From contig LSRY02000050.1 in assembly GCA_001643675.2 (NCBI GenBank), positions 310,001 to 374,000 on the forward strand: a stretch of DNA of 64,000 nucleotides, in the 5' to 3' direction. The stretch is from Monocercomonoides exilis (Eukaryota; Preaxostyla; Oxymonadida; Polymastigidae). The stretch's first letter is position 1, and each line of letters opens with the position of its first letter. A program made the translations under genes and the position numbers. Of the stretch, positions 19,851 to 33,980 are shown piece after piece. The notes beneath the pieces are model-generated. The model was given only the letters and a program-made list of their open reading frames with translations. It made no database searches and had not been told where the DNA came from.

Positions 19851-20508
19851 TCAACCAAAAGAAATAGAAAATTGAAAATTGAAAATTGAAAATGAAAATG
19901 AAAATGAAAATGAAAATGAATAAATGTGTCGAGAAGGTGAATGTCGCACAGTCTTTCTTTCAGTCTGATAATTATTCACAAATGAGAATGGTTATTTTCA
20001 AGTCAACATTTCAATCCTCCTGCTGTCCTGTTTCTCGTCCACCAAACCTCATTTTCAAAACGCAACAAACATTCACACACATATATAAAAGACAAAGCTT
20101 GAATCACAATTGTGGTGAATTCGAAGAATTTACAAATATTTTCCATTTCGAATCGACTGTGGGTTCGATCGTCACAAACAAAAGATTTGTGCTTCTGGTG
20201 TTGCACAGCGGGACTTCTTGGCTTTGCTGCACTTCGCTTTTTGCACTAGCTTGTATACAGCGGAACCTTTAAAACTGCTTTTGAAACCTTTTGTTTTGCG
20301 AAATCATCAACAATGTTTGCTGTTTTTTGTGTTTTTTTCGGTGAATATGAAGTTTTGCGTCAAATAAACATTTGCATACAACGAGCAGAATGGATGTGTG
20401 TAATGCATGCAAATCGAATGACGATGCTGAAGAGCCGTCCCTTGCAGAGAAATTTTCGAGTTTGCTTAAATTGTGTATTTTCAAAGATCTCATGCTTTAT
20501 GATTTTTG
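19851..20508. other. Intergenic, small AAAATG tandem array
   Basis: An ATTGAAA/AAAATG short tandem array lies at about 19,860-19,920. No gene is supported in the remainder. Confidence 0.5.
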
Positions 20509-21837
20509 ATGCTCGGGGAAGAATTGCTTGATCAGTTGGAGCATTGCAATGAAGAAGAACAGAAACAGAAAATCCTTGAGCTGAAAGGGATATTGGAGGA
20601 AATGAACAAAAATGAACTTCAGTCTATTTCATCAATTGTGATGTTCAACAAGATGAACAAGATGATTGAAGAAAAGAAAATGCAATTGGAAAATGCAATT
20701 TTGCTGCTGAATCATGTTGGGTGTTGCAAAATGCTGAAAAATGTTTGGAATCAAAACTTTGAAAAATCTTCGTTGAGCAGAAGATTCGAACAGATGATTT
20801 TTGAAGAAGAAAAGAAAGAAAAAGAAAAAAGAAATGAAGATCTGCTTGCTAGCCTTTGCGAATGCTATCTTTTGCTTCACAACCTGTATTCTGAGAAGCT
20901 GATACCAATTTGTGTGCCTTGCCTTCTGAAATTTGCCTTGAAGAAAGAGGAAAGCGAGGAGACTCGAAAAGAAAAGGAAATGGCTTTATTAGTTTTAAGT
21001 CACATTGACAGATATTACGTATGGACATTGTTATTTCCTTTTTGATATTATTGCTATTTTCTAATTTTTAATTAGTTTTTAAGGCAAGAACTGTATTTGA
21101 AAGAAATTACAGAAATCATCAAAAATCATCAGGAGCATCACAATCTCACACAGCTTGCCTATCAGTCTGCTTGGGAATTTTTAATGAACCGATTTTACTT
21201 TGAAAATAGCTTGAAAGTTATTGTGAATGAGCTGCATTTTGGAAGAGAAGCAGCAAGAGAACTGGAAGAGCTAACAAGAAATATGGATTGGAAGAAGAAA
21301 GAAGAGAAAATGAACAAAGAAGAAGCGAAAGAAGTGCTGATAATTAGGAGATGGGTCGAAACGTTGAAGATTTATTTTCTCAGTTGTCGATTGTGGAATG
21401 AAGAATTTATTGGGCTTTTAAGCAGCATTGTACAGATTAATCGAGCAGCAAAAGGGAATAGTGGAGTAATTAGCAATCAATGCATTTATCCCTTGAAAAT
21501 TGCATCAGAAAGGAGAGATGTGAGAGTTGAAGATTTGTTGAAAAGTGGTGCAATTGATGCTGTTTTGGAGGAGATACAGCAACGAACATTGAATGACTTA
21601 ATTGTAAATGATTGCTTGAAATTCCTTGTGAATGTTTCAATAAAATTGAAAGAAAAAAATAAAGATGAAATGGAAGAAGAGGAAAGAAAGGCAACAAAAA
21701 AAGAGTTTTTGGAAAAGATGGAAGAAGAAGGATATGAAGATACCATCATCAGCTTTCATAAAATATTTGAATTTCTCAATAAAAAATATTATGATGATTT
21801 ATCTTTGAGTATTTCCAATTATCTTGTGAATATTTGA
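20509..21837 (+). CDS. Two-exon helical-repeat (ARM/HEAT-like) protein
   Basis: Exon 1 is 20,509-21,018 and exon 2 is 21,076-21,837, with a 57-nt GT-AG intron (GTATGG ... TTAATTAG). The join is in phase 0 and gives 423 residues. The sequence is almost entirely amphipathic helix with short Leu-rich repeats, such as LLKSGAIDAVLEEIQQRTLN followed by a CLKFLVNVS helix. This is the pattern of armadillo/HEAT-type scaffolds. There is no signal peptide or membrane span, so it is probably cytosolic or nuclear. The first ATG is 20,509; a further 5' exon cannot be excluded. No specific family is assigned. Confidence 0.72.
21019..21075 (+). other. Spliceosomal intron, 57 nt
   Basis: Starts GTATGG and ends TTAATTAG. 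Both flanking frames are phase 0, and retention would give an in-frame TGA. Its small size matches the other introns in the window. Confidence 0.7.
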
Positions 21838-22840
21838 GGAAATAGATTGCATTTTATAACTCTTAATTTTCAATTTTCTATTTTTCATTCATTTCACAAA
21901 AAGAAAAAAAATTGTTGAATTTTTGTTATTGTTTTAATTTCGTTTAACAAAAAAGAAAAGAAAAAGAAAAGAAAAAGAAAAAGAAAAGAAAGAAAGAAAC
22001 ACAAAATAATTTCCAATTTAAAAGTTAAAAACTGATTTTCACAAAATTTAGTGAGAGAGTGAAGGAATTTTTGTTAGGTTTTAAACAATTATTTTTTCGA
22101 ACGCAAAAATTATTATTTCGTTAGATAAAATTATTTCGTTGATTGCAAATTTTATTTTTTTGAATGCAAAAATTCTCAATTTGATTAATTTTTGGTGTAT
22201 TAAACCTTGTTCGAATCAAATCGTTCAATCCCAATAGATTTGCATAATTCTAAATCATAATTATTGATAGTGAAATAAACACATTTCTTGCCCCAAATAA
22301 CCAAAACAAAATAAAAGAAACAACAAATTTTTGAAACGAATATTTCTAATGTTCATTTTTTGGAATGAAATAATAAAATGCCATTCAAAAATGTTCAATT
22401 TTTTTATCATTGGGTTTGTTTCTTATACATAAAGGTGTTTTATAACAAATTAAATTTCATTTTAATTTTGATTTTCAAAGATAACAAAAATTAAAAAGGG
22501 TTATGTCAGCCTATTGGAAAAGTACAAAAAAATCAAAATGGAATAAATAAATAAATTGAGAAAGAAACCGAATTAGCACAACCTGTAAGATGCGGATATA
22601 GCCTGAAATGTTAAAAATTTATCAACTTTTTCAAAAACACAAATACGAAACTCTTCAAAAATGTATTTTTATCTGTGTGAAAAAAAAAATTGATCACTTC
22701 AAATAAATGAAAATGAATATAAAACATCAAATAGTGAAAGACAACAGCAAAAGAAAAAATAAATAAAATTAAAAAAAATGAAACAAAATGAAGCAACAAA
22801 TTATTTCCTCAAAAATCTCAAGAACTCTGCCCTGCCTCTT
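21838..22840. other. AT-rich intergenic, nothing seen
   Basis: Contains an AAAAG-type array near 21,950-22,000 and runs of A and T. It separates the converging ends of the helical-repeat gene and the giant surface gene. Confidence 0.6.
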
Positions 22841-25800
22841 TCACTCATCTGCCAGTTCTTCTTCGTTTTCCTTCTTCCTCTTCTTCTTTTTCTTCTTTTT
22901 CTTCCTCTTCTTCTTTGAAGACTCCTCTTCCAAATCAGCTTCTTTCCCCTCACAAAAGCAATCTGATAGCTCCAATTCATTCAAATCAACAACTTCCATT
23001 CTTTCTTTCTCTTCTCCTTTTCTTTCTTCTGATATCCTGGTCCCATCTGAAGAAATTTCGCCTCTTTGTCCAATTTCTCTTGGATTTCTCTGCTTTTCCA
23101 AGCAATTTTCAGATGTTCCTTCATTTTCTGGCTTTGTATCTACAATTTGCTTTACGATTTCGGTTTTTTCTTTTGCTTTTGACTTGACTTTTGTTTTTGA
23201 TTTAGTTTTTGTCTTTCTTTTTGTTTTTGTTTTATCTTTACCATTTGCTTCGTTTATTGACGAACCAAAATTCTCTTCAGGATCATAAACGTTTGAATTA
23301 TCTATGCTATTCAGCAGATTTCCTTCATTCCTTTCATTTTTGCCATATTCTTCTTCCACAGCTGAATCTCTCCTGTCATCGCCCAAATTGCCTTCATTCT
23401 CTTTTTCCTTCATTTTGCTATCCAAAACTGCAAATTCCTTCACCACATCAAATTTTCCATTCATTTCTGCTTCTTTCATCAAATTTGCTTCGTCGATTTC
23501 AACAAACTCGTTTTGCTTTTGATTCAATTTCTTCCTTTTTTTCAATGAAATGACAACAATAACAACCACAATTGCCACCACAATCAGAACAACAAGAGGC
23601 ACAACAATAGCAATAATAATCGTCTTTGAATTACTATTTTTTGAATCTTCTGTATTATTCGGATTACTCGGGTTATTCGGATCTTCCACATCTGTTCCAT
23701 GTGAGCCATTTATATAGCCTGCTCTGTAAAACACAGGAAATCGCTGTGTTTCATACATCACATCTGAGCCAGGCTGTGCGGGGAAGATGATATAGCCTTG
23801 CAGAACTTGATCAAGTGGCTTAGTGTTATTGTACGAAGGGTCTTCAGAGGGCATTGTGGATATAAGTTGGGTGCCACTGGCATTATACATCGTGACTGGG
23901 TATTTGAAGTCCATATTCTGAACCTCATCGTGCAACGCCATGAAGATCTGGCAGCCGTAGAGATTGGATCCTTTGAAGTTCAATGTAAAGTTCCAGGGCT
24001 CCCCTTTCACTAAGCTGCCATTCACTGCTTCCACCACTGGTGTGTAGTACAGCGAGAGGAGCGATACTTCTTCATCAGCGTTGGAATTTCTGTTTTTAGA
24101 AGATAAAGACCGAACAGTTCCATCAGTACTTTCACTTGAATTTAACTTGGAGAACACTCTACGGCTGTTTGCTTTTTTCTGGGTCTGCTTCAAAAGAGGG
24201 TGATTTGCCTTGCATGGGACCTCAGCCAAGATCCACAATGAATCATTTGTCTTCAGCTCGTTCTCTCTCACTCCATTGAATTTTGTCCCTTCAAACGAAA
24301 GAGAAGTTTCTCCCACACAATGCACGTTGCGATACACTCCTCCTCTTGACGAGCTTTCTCTGTTGTTTGCAAATTCTCCATTTTTGATGAAAATTTCCTT
24401 TCCTTCCACGTCAAGTGCTCCTTGTGCCAGGCCATCAAACACACAGTCAATGATCTCTGCTTCCATTTGAGCATTCTTCAGACTTATAAGAGAAGCTGGC
24501 CATTCGCATTCTGATTGGACAGCATTAAATTGATGTTTTTGTGCTTTGTGAATCCAAAAGGGAAGAGAAAGTTGATTGGAAAAATGAGAATTCATCATTG
24601 AAGATGATATTTCTTCTGAAGAAAATTCTTTTTTCTCTTTCTCTTTTCCTTCTTTTTCTTCTTCCTCTTTTTCTTTTTCTTCTTTTTCTTCGTATATTTC
24701 GTTGTCATTAGCATTGGCTAAGTTACGACTGCTTATAAACGAATTATTCTTCATTGAAACCCTTTTCGATCGAATTTCAAACAGAGTCTTTGGATTTCTT
24801 GAATCAACTGGGAGGTTTGTAACTTTCGTATCTGTTATTGTCAGTTTTTCGCTATTTTCAGTTGCAAGAATAACAATATACTGAATGTTTGTATTTCCTG
24901 TGCTATTAACAAACTCCACATTGGAAAACGAAGCAGTTCCAGCATTGATTTTAAACAGCGCACCAAATTTGTTTGATCCCGTGCAAATGAACGTGAGATT
25001 TGCAACATCAATTGTTCTCTTGCTGATTATAAGAGGATCTTCCACTGTGCCTACAATTGGAGAGCTTGAAACAGAAATAAAAGACTTGCCTGTTATTTCA
25101 TTTGAATACAATTTTGTGCTGTTTATTTCCATTTGACCATTTAGATTGACAATAATAGAGCCACTTCGAATGAACAAAGTGTTGTACATATTTGTGTTTA
25201 ATCGAGTTGCAGCATAATCCAACGTTCGACACGGATATTTCTGACCGCCACAGAATTTGCCATCAATCGAATCTTCTGATCCAACTTCCACATCAGTCAA
25301 CACACTCATTGGTTTTGCTTCAAACAAAGGAATAAACCATTCTTTTGCAGGAGAAGTCTCAATGAAATGGCCAACCCATTCATCGGTTGATGAAGATATT
25401 CCAGAAGGCAAACTGCTTTTCTCCATCGAGGCAACCAAGTTAACATTCTCAAAAAAGAGATTTTTGCCTTTTGTAGCATCATTTGCATCCCATTGAACAT
25501 TGGAGTCCCAACTAATTGTTGGTATTGCAGTTTTTTCCGCAATTGAAAGATAAAATGCTCCTCCATAAACAGAATCACCATTATTATTTGCTTTTGTGGA
25601 GTGGCAGTTTTTAAAACTTCTTCCTTTCAGAATGAACTTCGATTCATGACCAAGATTCACACGCATAAATCCTCCATTTGATTGAGAAGTTGATGATTGT
25701 ACAATAACACCCTTAAGAGTTATGCTTCCTTCTTCTGCTATTTCGATTTCAAAAGGTGAATTTGCACTAGCAATTGTTGAATTGCTTTGAACTAATGAAG

Positions 25801-28800
25801 CTAAATTGCAATTTTCAAATAAAACTGTACTTTTTGCATTTAAATGAAGAATTGGATGGTCTTTTGCTTCCATTCCAGATATTTGAAGGTTGTTTGCAGT
25901 AAATGAATCGAGATTCAAATCAAATAAAAGATAATTATGTATATTGTTTGCAGATGGAGATAAATATGTAATTGGTGTATCTGTCAATTTGAGTGAACCA
26001 GCTGTTGCCAAAAAGATAGAAGAATATCCAGCAGGTATGTTTCCTTCTGCCGGAATGGCCAAAATAACCAAATCAATTTGTGCTTCTCCACTTGTCTTGA
26101 TAAATGCCTTCTTTGATTGTTGGTTTGATGGGAAATTGAATGGATTTGATTGAGATTTTGTTGGATTTGATTGAAAAGAAGATTCAAATGAAGAACAAAA
26201 CTGTTCGCGAATACTAAATTCCAAAGTAATTGAAGGTGATGTTAGTCGTGAAGATGAAAAGAAAGAAGAAGATGAAGAAGAAGATGAAGAAGAAGATGAA
26301 GAAGAAGATGAAGAAGAAGATGAAGAAGAAGATGAAGAAGAAGATGAAGAAGAAGATGAAGAAGAAGATGAAGAAGAAGAAGATGAAGAAGAAGATGAAG
26401 AAGAAGATGAAGAAGAAGATGAAGAAGAAGAAGATGAAGAAGAAGATGAAGAAGAAGACGATGAAGGCCACTCAAAATCTTTATCTCCAGCAATCACAAA
26501 CTGATTGTCTTCGAAATCAACCCCTTCTCCAAACACAATTGAAGAAGAAGAAGATGATGATGATGATGAACTATCAGCATTCAAAAATACAATTTGTTTG
26601 TAGAATCGCACATTTTCCATTGCTCGATGAACAGTAAAACAAGGAGAATTTTTATCATATCCACAATATATATCATCTTCTGAGCTTGAAGAAGAAACAT
26701 ATGTCTTCCATGAAACAAGTTTTGGAATAAGATTTTGATTATACCCATTTTTATCCTCCAAAATAACATCATTGCTTCCAAAACTGCCTTTATTCCTCAC
26801 ATTTACCACTCCCTGAAGCGTTACTGGCCATTTATCATAATCATAATTGCTGTTTTTCAGATACAAATAATTCCCCCTTTCAGCTTTGCATTCGTCAAAG
26901 CTCAGTCTTAAAAGCTGCACAAGTGTTTTATCCCAATCAGAAACATCTGCTTCTAAATAAATTGCTCCTCCTTTTCCAAAAGGAACCGAATTCCCTTCGG
27001 TATGAAACGAAGCACAATCAAAAAAATTGCAGTTATGAATCATTACAGTTGTGGGTGAATTTTGCAGATTTCCTGATTCATCTATAGCTTCTTGTGCTTC
27101 TATATGAATAGCTCCTCCTTCTCCTCCAACGCCAATTGAATGGCAGGATGAGAAATTGCTGTTTGTTATCTTCACAATTGATTGTTTTGGAAGAGGAAGA
27201 GAGAAAACCGAGCCTGAGCAAGGCTGATCTGTCTTTAGAACTGTAATTTCATTGAATTCTGAATTGTCCACAATCAATGAAAATATTTCATCAGCATTGG
27301 AATTCACAGAAATTGAAGGGGAAAGTTCCAAAATGAATGAAGAACGATACAATCTTTTCTTATTTGTGGGGATAACAGCAGTAGAATCAGCTTCATTCCC
27401 ATCAAAAACGCAATCTTTGATAGAAACTGTTGCTTTTTGGGAGTTTGTTCCTCTTCCTTTCCACAAAACATAAACAGCTCCTCCAACGCAAGAATCGCCG
27501 CCAGCGCAAACGCAATCAATAAACTTGCAATTTTCTAGAGTAAAATAAGAAGTTCCATACAAAGTGCAGGCTAAACAAGCGCCTATTGATTCGGCATTGG
27601 AAACTCCAGAAGAAGAAGGTCCTGAGAATGAGTGAGAAGGAGATTTTACTGAAACACAGTGGCAATGAATGAAATTCGTGTTTGAAATAGAAACAGAATT
27701 TATGACAATGTCATCATCTTGCTGAAGATAAATAGCTCCTCCAAGCTTTTTCAGGTATATGTCTGTTGATCCGCTTTGTTGCGTGACATAGCAATTTTCA
27801 AAGGAACAAGAAGAAACAGAAAGAGAAGATTTATCCTTCATTTTTGCATAAACAGCCCCTCCTTCTGAATCAGAAGCAAGGCAAAAACAATTCTTGAATC
27901 TTGCATTAGAGAGAGAAAGAGAAGAACCTGATGGAACTTCGACATACACAGCGCCTCCTATTGCTTGTGTGTTTAAATGAGGGCCTTTCGAAACATAGCA
28001 GTTTGTATAAGTTCCACCAATGCTCATTGAATAGCTGGAAGAAGAAGTTGCATAATCTTCAATATAAAATGTTCCTCCTTTCAATGAAGTAATTCCATTT
28101 GCCTCTTCTTCATCACCAAAGATAGAAGAAGAAGAAATTGAAATTCTTCCATAGCTGTTTTGAATGATATGAGCAATAGCTCCTTCGCATTTGGGGCAAT
28201 TAATCCGTTTGAATGTGCCGCCAAGGGAAATTTGGGAAGAACCAGAAGTTCGAATGATTTTAAGCAAAGAATTAGGATTGGAATAAATAAAAGAAACGTT
28301 TGTGAATTTAATTCCATCCAAAGAAAGCGTATTTTTTGTGGAAAAAGAGCATAATTCTGCTTGGTTAAGCAAAATATTGCTCGCGATGAATGTTTTAACA
28401 GTTGAGGGCTTTGATAGTGTTGCATCAAAAATACGATAAGACAAAGAAGAAGAAGAAGGATCAGAGAAGGTTATTTTAACATTCGAAACGGATAAAGAAG
28501 AAACAGAACTGTCTTCAATCAAAATCAAAGTGGAAGCATCACCCAATGAATTTGGTATTGCAAAAAGCAAGTTTTTGAACTCTGTTGAATTCGAGCAAGT
28601 CAAATAAGCAGTTGGAATTGATGATGATAAAGAAAAGACGATTCCATCGGTCAACTCTCCTTCAGAATAACTTTCATCTGATATCTGCATCCCTTGAAAA
28701 CTCACAGCAACTTCTCCAATGTATTCCATTTGGTTAATATTCGCCATTTTGTCAATAAAAATGCTCTTTCCTAGAAAAGAGCCCGAACGAAGCACTTTTG

Positions 28801-31800
28801 TTATTGTTTTGCAGGCCTCAGATGCAACAAGCCCGCATTCGTGTCCATTTCTGTTATTATCATTTCCAGTGCTGCTAACAAATTGCTTCTTATTCTTCAA
28901 ATGGGGAGATAAATCATAAGTAGTTGTCAAACTGCCTGAAGTTCCATATGCATATGTATCATCATCTATCGCCATTATTTCAGTGAAATTGCCTTTATTG
29001 AACTGGAAATGGCGAATAACGCTGGGAATATCGCTTCCTTCAAAGAAAATATGTTTCCCTCTCCTTGTGAAAGTAGTTCCGCTTTTATTTGTGGAGCAAT
29101 CAGTGAACGAAAGGTTCTCGAATGTGATCGTATCGTATGCCAATGTTGATGGATTAGTCTTCATCACAGCATAAATTGCCCCTCCTTTCACATAACTGTC
29201 CATTGAAGAAGAACTAGTTGATGTTGCATAGCAATTCGTAAATGCCAAGTTTTTCAATAAAATTTTCGCCTCAGGCGGAGCTGTCACATAAATAGCACCT
29301 CCCAAAGGATAAACATTGTTGGATACATAACTTGATGAAGGAGTGCATTTGCTGTTAGTAAAGGAGCAACCAATAATGGAGACAACTTGATCATTGTCAG
29401 CTTCAGCATTTGGAAATTGTGAATTTTTCATTGAAATTTCTTCAAAGTTTGAAGAAATTTCATAATTTTCTTTGTTTTTTGCTCTTTTCAATAAACTTTG
29501 GCTTTCCGTTTCCTTCCATTCAACATAAATACAACCACCTTGAACTGCACTTATGGCTTCATTCGCTTCATTTCCTCCAAAATTAACCTCACTTATATAA
29601 AGTGAGCTTTTATCCTTCAGAACAATATTATAACATGCTCCTTTGCCATATGTTGTCTTCACTCCTTTGCATGTTCCTCCAGTGATTGTCATCTTTCCAT
29701 TGAATTTTGCTCCATCTGAAGAAATAAATGGAATAACTTCATAGCGAAAGGGGGAAGTTGGGTTTGAGTTATGTGTGTGAGTCAGTGAGTTAATGTTGCA
29801 GCCAGTAATAGTAATCAAATTCGATGCAATATTCAAATAAGACTCGAAATATGTTGATGAAGACGTTGAACCTGATATTGCTTTGACTTCCACATTATTC
29901 ATCACAAATTCTCCATCTGTCTTTCGAAACCCGTTTCTTATTTTCGAGCTGCTGTATGTAGTTGGATTGAAAGCAATGGTTATTGATTTGAACTCAACTT
30001 TTCCTCCTGTCGAGGTTATAAAAGAATCACAAAATTGATCGGAATTGAAAAACAAAGAAAATGCTTCATCAAATTCTGTTTGAGCCACTTCATTTGCTTG
30101 TTTTCTTGTGGCCGGTGCTTCGCTAAGTGCAAATTGTACCTCGGCCGTTCCTGAAGAAGGCGCTCGGAGCGTCCATGAAGTGTCGCCCGTGCTAGCAGCA
30201 TAATCGCAATAAACTGTCCCACTCACTTCAACATCGTGTGTCTTCCAATTGCATTGTTTAAGAGCCATTCCTAATGATTTGCATGGAGTGCCTGACGAGC
30301 CATAATGCCCGCATCCAACTTCATCCACACCTAATTCACTAACATAATCTACTTTATTCCCTGCACAAACAGTCAAAAGATTGATTGATGGGCCAGAAGG
30401 TGAACCACACATGTAGAGATTATCGTATGTGTCAGGCCGACCGAGTTCAGTGTCCAAAAACACATCAGCAAAATGATAGTAGCTCAAAGCAATCGAACTT
30501 GTGTTCTGAATAAATAGCTTTTTCCCTTCGCTTCCTTTGCAGTTGCTATCAAATTGTACTTTTTCAAATTTCACGTGATTTTCATTGCAATCCATGCTCA
30601 CATAAACACCTCCGCCAATTCCTGTACCAGAAAGGCTGCTTTCCTCGCTTTCTGATTTCGGAACACGATTCACCACTCCACAATGGCTGAATGAGCTGCT
30701 ACGCACAATAAACACAGCTTCTTCTCCTTCTATTTTCATTCCTATTGCTCCTCCCGTCCCCTTTGCTGGAATAGCCGTCCAACAGCCATTGAATGAGCAT
30801 CCAGTTATGCTCAATTTATCTCCTGCTTCGATTTGCCCTGATTGTTCATCTGAGATTGTTTTCGTATTTAAAACTCCAGAAATACATGAAGATCGCTTTA
30901 ATTCTCCTTCTTGTCCAGAAGTGGCATGAATTGTGCTAACATTATTAAAATTCGAATCTTTAACCCATATTTGAGCTGCGCAGTTTTCTTTAGCTTTGCA
31001 ACTTATAATTGACTCACCAGAAAACGAGAGGTCAGTAAATAGACATTTTTCTATGCACAAATCACCTCTTGTGACAAGAAAAACAGGAGATTTATTCGAT
31101 TTTTCTGGTTCCATTTCAGAATTTGCCATAAGTTTGCATTGAAAAACGTTTATAACTCCTTTTTGTTCTGTGTTGATCTCAAAAAGAGCATTAAATGCCT
31201 CAGAATTCGGCTGATGCATGAAATTTATGTATTTAACAGAAATAATTCCCTTTAGAATGAAAGTAGCTGGCACATTCATTGGATTAGCTGGATTTGCTGA
31301 TCCTTTCAGAGTCAAAGAGGAAGAAGCGGAAATTGTGGCTGTTGGTTCAATAAATGAAGATGTTTGAGTTGGTTCAGCTGGAGTGGGTCCAGTTAGAAGA
31401 AGAGATCTTTCTGAGTGTTTTGGAATAAAGGGGAGAAAAAAGAAAAAAATCAAATTAAAAAAAAAAAAAAGATTATGGATTGAAAAGAAAAAGAAAATTT
31501 ATAAAAATATAATTGTTCACAGTAAAATAAATAATACAATAAAGAAATAATAATAAAAATAAAAGAAATAAATAAATAAACTCATTAACACAGACCCCAA
31601 AGATGGAACTTAGCTTTATAATTTCCTTTCATCAAATAGATCGTTTCCATTGTTTCCGATGGATTATTTGCTGCTGTTTCAAAAAGATGGCAATTGATTC
31701 TGGCCTGATAAAGGCATTTAGTTTCATTTGACAAGTCAATTTCGTTGTTTTCTTTGCTTCGATGCGAAGAAAAGGAAGATGAAGAAGTTGCACTTTCAAC

Positions 31801-33471
31801 AAAAATTTCTTTTTTTGCTGTGGCATCTTGCATAATTCCAGTAAGTTCTTGCTGGTTAATACATACCCGGGGTTCGACAGAAGTTGACGCACAGTTTTTT
31901 AATGGATGGCTTGAAGAATTGAAGCTTGATGAAACAATAAGAGTATCTGTTCCTTTGAGGCCTGATATTGAATTCACTTTGTTGATCATAAACAAACAGA
32001 ATGAGATTTCTGTTTCATCAGCATTAAAGGCATTGCAGGTTGACTGAATTGTCGACGATGAAAAAGAAGAAGAAGCTGAGTATGTTCGAGAAACTTCCAC
32101 AATTTTAATACCTCCAGTCTCTGCTAATGCAACACACTCAGAAAACAGACAAAACTTAATTTTCATTGCCCCATCAAAGCAAGGAACAGACAAAGTGCTT
32201 CCCTTATTGCTACTTTGTGAATTGCATTTGTGAAACCAGCAATTTATAATTTCGCTTTGTCCAATTGAAACAAAAACACCACTTGCTTCTGTGTTCTGTG
32301 AAATTCCTTCAATGAAATGGCATCTGCTAATTTTTATCTGCTTTCCCTCGGAACAAATACAGCCTCCTAATCCACTTGATAGACAATTTCGAAAGACGCA
32401 GTCCTCAATCATCGTTTCGCTCGTTTTCATCCAGACAGCACCACCTCGTCCAACATTGCTTCCAACTTCACTGGAAATACAAGAAACATTCTCAAACAGA
32501 GTGTGCTTCAAAAGTAATTCCGCTGCTTCGCTTTCAGAAACGTAAAGTGCCCCATCATTCACGTTTGAAGTTGTGGAAATGTTGACGAAATCGCAATTTT
32601 CGAAGGAAAGAGAATTTTTTATTCCTGTTTTTTCTTGTCTTTGGCCGTATGATGCTCTGCTTCGTGTAAAAGTGGTGTTTTGCACGTAAAACTTGTCATA
32701 TAAACATTTGTCAGACACGATAGAACCGAAGAAGTTTCCTTCAGTTGATTCGAAAATGCATCCGATGATTGATGTTCTGCATAATGTGCTTGTAGGTTTG
32801 TTATTGTGTTGCTTTGAAAGGTTATTTAATTTGGAAGAAGAAGAAAAGGAAATATTCGACAAATGCGCATTTGTTAGCAACACTCTTGATGTGAGTTCAT
32901 CACCAAAAAATGGATTACTATTGAAAATACAAAAGTCCTTAAAGTAACTTGTGTCTACAGATAATAACGAGTCCGATTGTGTTGACTTCATCAAAGATCC
33001 AAATACAACATTTTTCGAAGTGAAAGAATGAATTGAGAAATTCGAAATTAAAACTTTTCCTCCATCAACAGAAAACAGAAACGAAGGAAATTTTTCGGTA
33101 GAAATAGTAGAAACGCTTGAAAGAACAATTTTGGATGTTGAATCGCAATTTACATATGGCTTTGAAGATGTTAGAATTATGTTTATCAGTTCACAGGTCA
33201 ATGTTGAATTTTTAAGACTCATCGAAGAAAATGAATTCGTAACTGGATTAACAAATGTCTGACGAAAGGTTGTTTTAAGTTCTTCATATCTATTTTGCTC
33301 GTTAATACCTTGTCTGAAAGTTTCATGCGATTCTGAATAGATTTTTTGCACCGTTCTGTTGGAAATTTTATTATCAAAAAAGAAGTTAAGCAAAGCAAAA
33401 ACATTTTCACTTCCATTTTGTAATTGACCGTGTGATAACAGAATGCATATAATCAACAATATAATGGACAT
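22841..33471 (-). CDS. 3,481-residue beta-helix surface protein, two exons
   Basis: Exon 1 is 33,471-31,596 and exon 2 is 31,410-22,841 in gene direction. The 185-nt intron (GTCTGTG ... AACACTCAG) joins phase 1 to phase 1 and replaces a poly-T-derived start (MIFFFFLPF). Order: signal peptide (MSIILLIICILLSH), then many GGAIYV/GGAVYA beta-helix strands. Module-opening motifs are CGHYGSSGTPCKSL, CGLVASEACKTITK, CGYDKNSPCFTV and CGGQKYPCRTL. A Ser-only tract of roughly 60 residues follows the third, then a strongly hydrophobic Ile/Val span near residues 3,219-3,246, KKRKK, and a roughly 235-residue tail with KTK repeats and a Lys-rich end. A type I surface protein of the same architecture as the palindromic pair but a different sequence class and AT-richer. 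Role unknown. Confidence 0.85.
26268..26466 (-). repeat. Poly-serine-coding GAAGAAGAT microsatellite
   Basis: About 200 bases of GAAGAAGAT-type units on the plus strand are read on the minus strand as an unbroken serine tract. The frame stays open because the unit length is a multiple of three. It sits between two module sequences and may act as a flexible stalk or simply be repeat expansion. Confidence 0.85.
31411..31595 (-). other. Spliceosomal intron, 185 nt, in giant surface gene
   Basis: Donor GTCTGT reads down from 31,595 and the acceptor AACACTCAG ends at 31,411. Splicing restores one frame of 10,446 bases and places an IYLMKGNY segment directly before RSLLLTG, a join that fits the way other modules of this family begin. 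Without splicing, exon 1 ends at a TAA just inside the intron. Confidence 0.75.
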
Positions 33472-33980
33472 TCGTTTTTAAAATCGAGAAAAATCAACAA
33501 AATAAAAATTGTAATTAATTAAATATGGGAAAAATAAATGCAAAATTGGGTTATGTCAAAAAAATTTGAGGAAGTTAAAAATCAAAAAATGTTTGTTTAA
33601 TAAATTATGAAGAGATCAATTTTGTGTCCTGTCAAGAAGAAATGCGAAATGCGATGTTAATAAAAACGTTAAAAAAGGCCAGTTGATGTGAAAGCTTCAA
33701 ATTGAAGCAGAGAAATAAATACTACCTTAAAAACACACATTTTCTAAAAGATGGTGATCTTTTTGAAAAGAATAACAATTTCATGATAAAATTAAAAAAA
33801 AAAAAAGATAAAAAAAAATTCTTTTTTAATTTAAACTTATTAGATATTAAAGGAAGAGAAGAAGAAGAAGAGAGAAAAGATGAAAAAAAAAAGAGAGAGA
33901 ATGAAGAAAGAAGAAAAAGAAGAAAGCGAAGAAAGAGAAGAAGAAAAGAAAGAAGGAAAGAAAGAAGATTAAAAACAAAA
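33472..33980. other. Intergenic between divergent and convergent genes
   Basis: AT-rich to about 33,850, then purine-rich repeat leading into the 3' end of the coiled-coil gene. No independent gene is supported; the Lys/Arg-rich plus-strand frame here is a reading of the repeat. Confidence 0.55.

Noticed and set aside
31411-31453. Start codon at 31,453 giving a separate 2,870-residue protein beginning MIFFFFLPF
   Set aside because: The Phe run is the pyrimidine tract of an intron acceptor, and splicing to the upstream exon gives a better module and a signal peptide.
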